The position numbers were made by a program, and so were the translations under genes. Source: Litoribacter populi (GTDB lineage Bacteria > Bacteroidota > Bacteroidia > Cytophagales > Cyclobacteriaceae). From it: 64,000 nt of DNA. This document shows positions 57,230 to 64,000 of this stretch, piece after piece; position 1 is the stretch's first letter; each line of letters starts with the position of its first letter. The stretch spans positions 434,001-498,000 of the forward strand of contig NZ_VMKN01000001.1 of the NCBI RefSeq assembly GCF_007483685.1, given 5' to 3'. The notes under the pieces are model-generated. The model made no database searches. It saw only the letters and a program-made list of their open reading frames with translations, and had not been told where the DNA came from.

Positions 57230-58846
57230 ATGAAAAAAAGAACCATCTTTTTCTTCCTGGCATCGCTATGTCTTATGGTAGCGGGGGGATATGGGCTTAA
57301 AGTTGCTTTTACACCTGATGGGGAGCCTTCCTCCCCGGGTTCCGAACACCCTCCCCAAATATCAGGGGAGGGGGAACCTCAAAAAGGCAACATATTCATT
57401 TACGGTGAGGTCAGTTCCAACCAGCCTGTAGATACTTTATTTATTAAACTTTGGGAAAATTATCTGGGAAAATTTATCAGTGACCCTGGCCCAGAGATCA
57501 AATCTATGCCTCTCAACGAGGGAAGTCTTATGGAAGGGGCTCTTGATAAAAGAGTGTTTAGTTATTCTTCAGGAGAAATTACTGACATAGGCTATCTAAC
57601 TATTGGAGACAACAAGGCCTCCTTGCTAAATCTATTCATGGTGCGTCCCGGTGACAGTGTGTATATCCACATTGATCTCAAAAAAGGTATGACCACTTTT
57701 TCTGGAAGATCTGCTGACAGGTTTAGGATCCAGCATGAAGTTGAGCTTGCTAGGCAAACCTATAAAATGGGTCAGGATCCAGTAATGGTGACTGGTAGCA
57801 AGGATAGATTTCTTAAAAGTGGAAACTACAGGGATCAGTATGAAACAGCTCAAAAGTCTCCCTATAGGAAAATGAAATTTGTGGAGACTGAAAATGAAAA
57901 GGTGGCCATAATGGAGCAAGAGCTGGTTAAAATTAAAAATGGCAACTACCCTGGTATTGATATCCTAAATGCCAATAAACATTTGATGGATCGCGTCGAT
58001 CGGGAAGTATTGAAATCCAGGATTATAGGTGAGACACTTTATAAAACGTTTAACAGCTTCAATATTTCCTATAGAAAAGATTCAGACGAATTTAACAGAC
58101 TCTATAATGAATATATCTTGGAAACACCACTTGTGGATTTTGATGCGGATATAGTCATTAATTCCCCCCTTTATATGGATTACCTCATGGAAAGGATTGT
58201 AGTAGAGTCCAAGGTACATGGGGAACCATTTTACAAAATCGTAGAAAGAAATTTTGATTCTCCATTACGTGACCGTTTATGGGGGAAATTTTTAATGTCT
58301 TATTTCAGCATTTATCCACATAGCGGCGAAATGCTACGGGAGATATTGCCTAAAGTGTCGGATTCAGTAGTACTGACTCCTTTAACCAACCTCTCTAGAC
58401 AGGCAATAGGCACGCCTATGAAGGAGCTATCTCTTCCTGATTCCAATGGAGATACAGTAAGGCTGAGTGACTTTCAAGGGAAGGTGGTCCTTATAGACTT
58501 CTGGTTTACAGGCTGCCTTCCCTGTGTTGAATTGTTTAGAACCACTGTGCATCCGGTTGAGCTTAAATATGGGCAAAGGGAGGATTTTGTGGTGGTTTCC
58601 ATTGCTGCTGACCGAAATAAAGATGTCTGGAAAAAGAGCCTATCGGAAGGCAGATACAGTTCAGCTGAGGCAATTAATCTTTTCATGGAGGACAGGTTTA
58701 AACACCCATTTTTAAAGTACTACGATATACAGGCATTTCCTAGACTCATCCTTTTGGATAAGAAGGGGAGGATATTTAGAACTTCTGGACTTATGGATAA
58801 ATATGATCTGGAAAATGCTATTGAATCGGCACTCGCAGAAAAGTAA
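57230..58846 (+). CDS. TlpA-like thioredoxin-domain protein
   Basis: A 538-residue exported or membrane-anchored protein. The N-terminal hydrophobic segment (residues 5-25) is followed by a low-complexity stretch and a roughly 330-residue Bacteroidota-specific region with an MVRPGDSVYIHID block. The C-terminal thioredoxin-like domain (about 400-538) has LSDFQGKVVLIDFWFTGCLP then CVELF with the redox CxxC as GCLPC. TlpA-type proteins reduce periplasmic disulphides. The gene lies 31 bp upstream of SusC and is probably in the same operon. The CxxC is intact. Confidence 0.82.
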   Translation: MKKRTIFFFLASLCLMVAGGYGLKVAFTPDGEPSSPGSEHPPQISGEGEPQKGNIFIYGEVSSNQPVDTLFIKLWENYLGKFISDPGPEIKSMPLNEGSLMEGALDKRVFSYSSGEITDIGYLTIGDNKASLLNLFMVRPGDSVYIHIDLKKGMTTFSGRSADRFRIQHEVELARQTYKMGQDPVMVTGSKDRFLKSGNYRDQYETAQKSPYRKMKFVETENEKVAIMEQELVKIKNGNYPGIDILNANKHLMDRVDREVLKSRIIGETLYKTFNSFNISYRKDSDEFNRLYNEYILETPLVDFDADIVINSPLYMDYLMERIVVESKVHGEPFYKIVERNFDSPLRDRLWGKFLMSYFSIYPHSGEMLREILPKVSDSVVLTPLTNLSRQAIGTPMKELSLPDSNGDTVRLSDFQGKVVLIDFWFTGCLPCVELFRTTVHPVELKYGQREDFVVVSIAADRNKDVWKKSLSEGRYSSAEAINLFMEDRFKHPFLKYYDIQAFPRLILLDKKGRIFRTSGLMDKYDLENAIESALAEK

Positions 58847-58877
58847 TCAATATACATGTTTCACTAACCCAATAAAA

Positions 58878-61800
58878 ATGAAAAACGCTTTACTTACAGT
58901 AATGTTATGGCTTGCTCTGATCCCGGTAGGGGTCGGCATGCAGTCACAAACCCATCCCGTGAGCGGGAAGGTGTATTCGGCCGAAGACCGCCAGCCCCTG
59001 CCTGGAGCTTTGGTGATGGTGCAGGGGACGAACAATGGAGTAGTCACTGATGAAGAGGGTGATTTTAGATTGATGATAGAGGCTGGGAGCCATGTACTCT
59101 TAATTAGCTTCTTGGGTTATGAGCCCCAGGTTTTAGAAATCAATGTTCCACTGGATGAACCCATAAACTTTTCACTTCAGGAAGAAGGAATGGCCATGGA
59201 TGCAGTGGAAATAGTATCTACTGGATATCAGCAACTTTCTAAGGAAAGAGCTACAGGTTCATTTGTGCATGCCGACCGCGAACTGGTGGACCGGCGTGTA
59301 AGTCCCAACATTCTAGAACGCCTTGAAGATGTAACTCCTGGATTAGTTTTTAATCGGGACAGGGAAGGGGCAGGGACTGAAATAAGTATCCGGGGCACCA
59401 GTACCCTGTATGCAAATGCACAGCCACTTATAATTGTAGATAATTTTCCTTATGATGGACAGATAGAAAACATAAATCCCAATGATGTCGAGAGTATTAC
59501 GGTATTGCGTGATGCCGCGGCGGCTTCCATATGGGGTGCCAGGGCTGGGAACGGCGTAATAGTCATAACGACTAAACGCGGGATTGAAGGAGACCGCCCC
59601 AGAGTCACTTTTAATTCAAATATAACCTTGAGGGAGCAGCCTGATATGTTTTATTTCCCTCAGATGGATGTTGGAGATTTCATAGGAGTGGAGAGGGAGC
59701 TTTTTGGTCTGGGATACTACAATTCTCAGGAAAACTCTGTTCAACGTCCGCTTATATCCCCAGTAGTTGAAACTTTGATAGCGGAGCGGGATGGCATCAT
59801 CAGTAATATGGAGGCTGAAAGGGCAATAAGTGAGTTTTCTCAGCGCGATGTCAGAAGGGAGTTGGAGAAATACTATTATAGGCCTGCTGTAAATCAACAA
59901 TATGCTTTAAATATTTCAGGTGGGAGTCAGAGTTACCGGTATGTATATTCAGTAGGTCTAGATCGCAATGCAGGGGATGTAGTGGATAATAGTGATAGTA
60001 GAATAACACTTAATGGGCAAAACCATTGGAAGTTTTTGAAAAACAAGCTTAATGTACAGGCAGGTGTATATTACGCGCAAAGTAGGTCTTTAAGCGGAAC
60101 CGCATTGCCTCAAGGGTACAACTCACCCTATATTCATTTTGGTGATGAAATGGGTAATCCCCTTGGTATCAATAGAGGAATAAGGGGGACTTTTACAGAC
60201 GGTGCTATGGGTGCTGGTTTATTGGATTGGAAATATTACCCCTTGGCCGAACGGGGTATGATGAGGGATAATTCAGAAACCAATGATTTGCGAATAAATA
60301 CCACTGTCAGCTATGAAATATTCCCTGGGTTAAAAGCTGAGGTGCTCTACCAGTACTGGAATGCCCAGACCAATGGCGAGGTCCACCATCCTTTTGAAAG
60401 TTTTTTTGCCCGGGATATGATTAATACGTTCACTCAGGTCCAGCCTGATGGTACCTTATTACGTGCTGTTCCAGAAGGGGGGATATTGAATTTAAGTGGG
60501 GTGTCCGAGGAAAGTCATAGTCTGAGAGGTCAGCTTCATTATAATAAGGTCTGGAACAAGGACCATGAATTTGTAGGATTAGGCGGGTATGAGCTCAAAG
60601 ATTATGGGAGAAGTGACCACAGTGTCAGATACTATGGTTACGATGATAATATAGGGGTGAATCAACCGGTGGATTACTTAACCCAATATCGGAGATACCA
60701 AAATAATTCATTGGGAAGAATCCCTTATGGAAACAGTATAGGGGGATTAACTGATAGGTTTGTATCTTATTATTTAAATGGGTCTTATACGTATAAAAAT
60801 ATGTATATCCTTTCGGCAAGTGCTCGTAAAGACGCCTCTAATTTATTTGGGGTAGAGGCGAACCAGAGGGGGGTTCCATTATGGTCAGTTGGATCAAGTT
60901 GGGTAGTCAGCAGTGAGAAGTTTTATAATGCCTCTTGGCTTCCATTTTTAAAGCTGCGGGCTACCTACGGATTTAATGGCAATATTGATAAAAATGTAAG
61001 TGCCTACACCACTGCTATGTATATGCCAGGGTCGGCAAATGCACTTTCTGGATTACGATATCTTCAGATTGTGAATCCTCCTAATCCAAATCTGAGATGG
61101 GAAAGGATACATATTACAAATCTTGCATTGGATTTTGAAAGTAAAAACCGGCTTATAAGTGGAAGTTTGGAATACTATTATAAGCAAGGGTTAGACTTGA
61201 TCGGTGATAGTCCGTTTCCCACTTCAACAGGAATTGACAGGTTTAGAGGGAATTTTGGAGCTACTGAAAGCCATGGATTGGATGTGCAACTCGTCACCAA
61301 TATTCTTAAAGGGAGATTTGGGTGGCAGACGTATTTTTTCCATAGCATGATAAGGGAAAAGGTCATCTCTTATGATTTGGAGGCTGTCAGCAGGGATTAT
61401 GTGGCTTATGGCTCAGGAGCCCTAGGAGGATCTCCATTGCCGAGAGAGGGATTTCCTAGGTATTCGGTGTTTAGCTATGCTTGGGCGGGGCTTGATCCCA
61501 ATACTGGAGCTCCACGGGGATATATCAACAATGAACCGAGTACGAACTATGCTGGGATATTTTCAAACACGCAGCCGGAGGATTTGATTTATCATGGCCC
61601 CGGGCGGCCTACGAACTTTGGTTCGGTTAGGAATGATTTTTCATTCGGCAATTTTTCACTTTCTGTCAATGTCAGTTATAGGTTGGGATATTATTTTAGG
61701 AGGCCTACAGTGGATTACATGGCTTTATTACAGGGAAGAATCACTCATGAGGATTTTGCAAGGAGGTGGACTGAGCCCGGGGATGAGCTAATTACGAATG

Positions 61801-62084
61801 TACCCTCTATGCCTACTACCTTGAATAATAATCGACAGGCATTTTATAATGTATCAGAGGTAAGGATTGAAAAGGGGGACCATGTAAGGCTGCAGGATGT
61901 GAGGCTATCTTATACTATTGGCAAAGAAAAATTGAAAACTCTGCCCTTTAGAAGATTGGAGGTGTATGGGTATGCTAATAATCTGGGAATCTTATGGAAA
62001 GAGACCGATGCGGTAGCAGACCCAGATTTTCGTACTTCTAGAGCCCTGAGAAGCTTTTCAATGGGTGCAAGAATAGAATTTTAG
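58878..62084 (+). CDS. SusC/RagA family TonB-linked outer-membrane protein
   Basis: A 1068-residue TonB-dependent importer when read from the ATG at 58878, which gives a proper signal peptide. The longer frame from 58803 overlaps the upstream gene and lacks one. After the signal comes a carboxypeptidase-regulatory-like domain (VSGKVYSAEDRQPLPGALV), then a plug with the SusC hallmark NPNDVESITVLRDAAAASIW then GARAGNGVIVITTKRG, and a C-terminal beta barrel ending MGARIEF. It takes up a glycan or peptide with the SusD partner that follows. The substrate is unknown. Confidence 0.92.
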   Translation: MKNALLTVMLWLALIPVGVGMQSQTHPVSGKVYSAEDRQPLPGALVMVQGTNNGVVTDEEGDFRLMIEAGSHVLLISFLGYEPQVLEINVPLDEPINFSLQEEGMAMDAVEIVSTGYQQLSKERATGSFVHADRELVDRRVSPNILERLEDVTPGLVFNRDREGAGTEISIRGTSTLYANAQPLIIVDNFPYDGQIENINPNDVESITVLRDAAAASIWGARAGNGVIVITTKRGIEGDRPRVTFNSNITLREQPDMFYFPQMDVGDFIGVERELFGLGYYNSQENSVQRPLISPVVETLIAERDGIISNMEAERAISEFSQRDVRRELEKYYYRPAVNQQYALNISGGSQSYRYVYSVGLDRNAGDVVDNSDSRITLNGQNHWKFLKNKLNVQAGVYYAQSRSLSGTALPQGYNSPYIHFGDEMGNPLGINRGIRGTFTDGAMGAGLLDWKYYPLAERGMMRDNSETNDLRINTTVSYEIFPGLKAEVLYQYWNAQTNGEVHHPFESFFARDMINTFTQVQPDGTLLRAVPEGGILNLSGVSEESHSLRGQLHYNKVWNKDHEFVGLGGYELKDYGRSDHSVRYYGYDDNIGVNQPVDYLTQYRRYQNNSLGRIPYGNSIGGLTDRFVSYYLNGSYTYKNMYILSASARKDASNLFGVEANQRGVPLWSVGSSWVVSSEKFYNASWLPFLKLRATYGFNGNIDKNVSAYTTAMYMPGSANALSGLRYLQIVNPPNPNLRWERIHITNLALDFESKNRLISGSLEYYYKQGLDLIGDSPFPTSTGIDRFRGNFGATESHGLDVQLVTNILKGRFGWQTYFFHSMIREKVISYDLEAVSRDYVAYGSGALGGSPLPREGFPRYSVFSYAWAGLDPNTGAPRGYINNEPSTNYAGIFSNTQPEDLIYHGPGRPTNFGSVRNDFSFGNFSLSVNVSYRLGYYFRRPTVDYMALLQGRITHEDFARRWTEPGDELITNVPSMPTTLNNNRQAFYNVSEVRIEKGDHVRLQDVRLSYTIGKEKLKTLPFRRLEVYGYANNLGILWKETDAVADPDFRTSRALRSFSMGARIEF

Positions 62085-62088
62085 AAAA

Positions 62089-62151
62089 ATGCCCCGTTCC
62101 GCCGTACTTTCTTCATAAGGTTTAGTTACACGGTTCCGGTGGGCGGGGCAT
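62089..62151 (+). promoter_or_regulatory. GC-rich hairpin between susC and susD
   Basis: ATGCCCC at 62089-62095 pairs with GGGGCAT at 62145-62151, enclosing further partly complementary G/C-rich sequence. No clear T-run follows, so it may stabilise or attenuate the mRNA rather than terminate it. Confidence 0.4.
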
Positions 62152-62189
62152 CTATTCATGATGAAAAAATACCATAAACAATTAAGAAA

Positions 62190-63554
62190 ATGAAAAATCA
62201 CAAATATATTTTATACAATATTCTATTTGCAATAGTTTTGATGGGTTGTGAGGAATTTTTGGATGAAAAACCCAGAATGGATCTGGTTGTACCGGAATCA
62301 ATTGAAGATTTACAAGGGTTATTGGACGCAAGTACTATGGGGATGAATGATGGACCTGGTTTAACCCAAATAGGTTCTGATGATTTATGGACTACAGATG
62401 CAGGATGGGTGGGGTTTATTTTTACGGCTGAACAAAATGCTTATCTGTGGAAGGAGAACATTTACGATGATCCATTTTCAGCTGAATGGACGATGAGTTA
62501 CAGGCAGATATTTTATTCTAATGTAGTGTTAAAAGAAGTTCAAAAGTTTTTGGATGTTCCTGAGAACAAGAAGTCGGATTTGGATAATGTGATCGGTAGT
62601 GCTCATTTCTATAGAGCCAATGCTTTTCATGATCTGTTGACTGTTTTCTCCAATGCTTATGATCCCAATACTTCTGCAACCGATTTGGGTGTTCCGCTTC
62701 GTCTTTCTCCAAATGTAGAAGAAAGGTTGGAAAGAGCTTCACTGGAAGCGAGTTATGCTCAAGTAATTCAGGATTTGAAGACAGCGATTTCCTATTTGCC
62801 TGACAGACCGCTTTTTCCAAGCAGGCCTTCAAGGGCGAGTTGTTATGCCTTATTAGCCCGAGTATACCTGAATATGGGAAATTACGAAGAGGCAGGAGAT
62901 GCTGCAAAATCGGCTTTGGCCATTAAGCAGGACTTAATGGACTACAATAACCTTGATCCAAATATATTTTATCCATTTGCACAATTTAATCCCGAGGTAA
63001 TCTTTCATTCCAAAATGATTACTTATATGTATCAGTTTAGTAATCAGGTGTACGTGAATAATGAGTTAATTGCTTCTTACGATCAAGATGATCTTAGGAC
63101 TCACTTATACTTTACCCCGCGAGGTGATGGAAGATATAATTTCAGAGGCCACTATACAGGTAATTTTTCACTTTTTTGTGGTTTGGCTACTGATGAGCTG
63201 TATTATATTATCTCAGAAACTGCCGTGAGGTTAGGCAACCTTGAAGAAGCAGCCACCTACATGAATCATCTTTTGAGTACAAGGTATGTTAGCGGAACCT
63301 TGGAGCCAATCACCTTTAGCAATCAAGAAGAAGCTCTTCAAAAAGTTTTGTTGGAGAGAAGGAAAGGTCTTTTGTTCAGAGGTATTAGATGGCAGGATAT
63401 GAAAAGGTTAAATTTGGATCTTCAGCAGGCAATAAATATGGAAAGAGAGATAGGTGGGGAGGTGTATACCTTATCAGCCAATAGTCCCAGGTATGTATTC
63501 CCACTTCCGGATGAGGAAATAAATCTGGGTGGATTAAAGCAAAATCCTAGATAA
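62190..63554 (+). CDS. SusD/RagB family nutrient-binding lipoprotein
   Basis: A 454-residue lipoprotein with signal and lipobox LMGC (Cys20), followed by EEFLDEKPRMDLVVPESIED, the usual SusD N-terminus. Helical TPR-like regions and the C-terminal RRKGLLFRGIRWQDMKRL and PLPDEEINL blocks are typical. It caps the SusC barrel at the cell surface and binds the nutrient. It lies 105 bp after susC with a hairpin between them, and a strong terminator follows. Confidence 0.92.
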   Translation: MKNHKYILYNILFAIVLMGCEEFLDEKPRMDLVVPESIEDLQGLLDASTMGMNDGPGLTQIGSDDLWTTDAGWVGFIFTAEQNAYLWKENIYDDPFSAEWTMSYRQIFYSNVVLKEVQKFLDVPENKKSDLDNVIGSAHFYRANAFHDLLTVFSNAYDPNTSATDLGVPLRLSPNVEERLERASLEASYAQVIQDLKTAISYLPDRPLFPSRPSRASCYALLARVYLNMGNYEEAGDAAKSALAIKQDLMDYNNLDPNIFYPFAQFNPEVIFHSKMITYMYQFSNQVYVNNELIASYDQDDLRTHLYFTPRGDGRYNFRGHYTGNFSLFCGLATDELYYIISETAVRLGNLEEAATYMNHLLSTRYVSGTLEPITFSNQEEALQKVLLERRKGLLFRGIRWQDMKRLNLDLQQAINMEREIGGEVYTLSANSPRYVFPLPDEEINLGGLKQNPR

Positions 63555-63558
63555 AGAT

Positions 63559-63580
63559 ATGCCCCGGGAAACCGGGGCAT
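63559..63580 (+). terminator. Hairpin terminator after susD
   Basis: ATGCCCCGG / CCGGGGCAT, a perfect 9-bp stem with a GAAA tetraloop, five bases after the susD stop, followed by AATTTGATTTT. The minus-strand gene beyond it ends at 63590, so it may serve both directions. Confidence 0.82.
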
Positions 63581-63589
63581 AATTTGATT

Positions 63590-63859
63590 TTACCTAATTG
63601 GATCTAAGGATCCTGTCAAAACAAATTGTCCCGAATCAACTTGCGGAGCTTCCATATCGGGGGCACTTCTTAAACATACTCCTGATGCAACACATTGATA
63701 GGATTCTGGCCCTGGGTCAATGTTAGTGACATCATACCAAGTGTCGCCATCGTCAGGGGTTCCAAATTTTGGCTGATTTTCAGGCATATTGAATGCAAAT
63801 GCCATGGTTGCTGCCAGCGCTAATCCTAGGGCTGGGAGCGTTTTAAATAGTTTTTTCAT
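63590..63859 (-). CDS. DUF6520 family small exported protein
   Basis: An 89-residue protein from the ATG at 63859. The signal peptide MKKLFKTLPALGLALAATM then AFAFN is followed by a short mature part with FGTPDDGDTWYDVTN and two Cys in YQCVASGVCLRS. The arrangement fits DUF6520, small exported Bacteroidota proteins of unknown function often encoded near SusCD or TlpA genes. A start at 63880 would add seven residues. It is convergent with susD. Confidence 0.72.
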   Translation of the reverse strand: MKKLFKTLPALGLALAATMAFAFNMPENQPKFGTPDDGDTWYDVTNIDPGPESYQCVASGVCLRSAPDMEAPQVDSGQFVLTGSLDPIR

Positions 63860-63880
63860 TGTTTTAAAATGTTGTAACAA

Positions 63881-64000
63881 TAGTTGTGCTACTGTTGGGT
63901 TAACTTATTGATTAAAATGCATGCATGCGCTTGGTCCGTAAGAGCTTAGGCTGCGCGTGGCTTGGTCTCTTTTAAGGAATCGGACCGACCCCTATATTCC
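63881..64000. other. Window edge, upstream of the DUF6520 gene
   Basis: 120 bases, no coding frame supported. It should contain the promoter of the minus-strand DUF6520 gene. Confidence 0.3.

Overview
The window comes from a member of the Bacteroidota, most likely a Cytophagales/Cyclobacteriaceae-type marine or soil bacterium. The evidence is a SusC/SusD pair, a DUF4249 lipoprotein, a DUF6520 peptide, TonB-dependent outer-membrane barrels, many lipoproteins and A/T-rich start regions without clear Shine-Dalgarno sites. The species cannot be named from the sequence. No rRNA or tRNA gene was recognised.

Layout. (1) 1-3.9 kb: the tail of a probable TonB receptor, a DUF4249 lipoprotein and two tandem paralogous lipoproteins of unknown function, each followed by a strong hairpin terminator. 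(2) 4.2-5.8 kb: an overlapping gene pair, a DUF4747-like protein and a four-helix membrane protein. (3) 6.3-19.2 kb: a very A/T-rich class I lanthipeptide cluster of the Bacteroidota type. It holds a double-glycine precursor, an outer-membrane barrel, a luciferase-like flavin oxidoreductase, a split LanB dehydratase, a C39-peptidase ABC exporter, a small membrane protein and LanC. LanC is cut by a complete, G/C-richer IS21-family element (istA, istB) with a 6-bp target duplication. Exact excision would restore the lanC frame. (4) 19.9-22.2 kb, minus strand: a patatin-like phospholipase, currently frameshifted in a homopolymer, translationally coupled to a beta-carbonic-anhydrase-like protein. 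A 44-bp perfect palindrome lies upstream. (5) 22.4-24.3 kb: mostly non-coding, with degenerate ~150-bp tandem repeats, one membrane protein gene and dispersed palindromic repeats.

(6) 24.3-43.2 kb: a complete type I-B CRISPR-Cas locus (cas6-cas8b-cas7-cas5-cas3-cas4-cas1-cas2), a leader and an array of about 151 repeats of 30 bp (hand count). Repeats are canonical next to cas2 and decay toward the distal end. A DUF5131 gene fragment follows. (7) 43.9-53.6 kb: a defence island with Gabija (gajA/gajB), a two-gene module of a PD-(D/E)xK-nuclease-like protein plus an NdpA/NA37 nucleoid-associated protein, and a Septu-like ATPase/HNH pair. Within each pair the genes overlap by 14-17 bp. (8) 54-57 kb: an Ig-like lipoprotein, a fused MNT-HEPN protein convergent with an XRE regulator, and a repeat-rich stretch. 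(9) 57.2-63.9 kb: a TlpA-like thioredoxin protein, SusC, SusD and a DUF6520 peptide.

How it fits together: the middle of the window is dominated by conflict functions, namely adaptive immunity, several innate antiphage modules and a peptide antibiotic cluster, embedded among ordinary nutrient-uptake genes. The strongest candidates for something undescribed are the nuclease-like/NA37 pair, the patatin/carbonic-anhydrase-like pair, the DUF4747-like/membrane pair, and the lanthipeptide cluster with its luciferase-like enzyme and IS-interrupted cyclase. All functional assignments are from reading motifs and family patterns. No database search was run.
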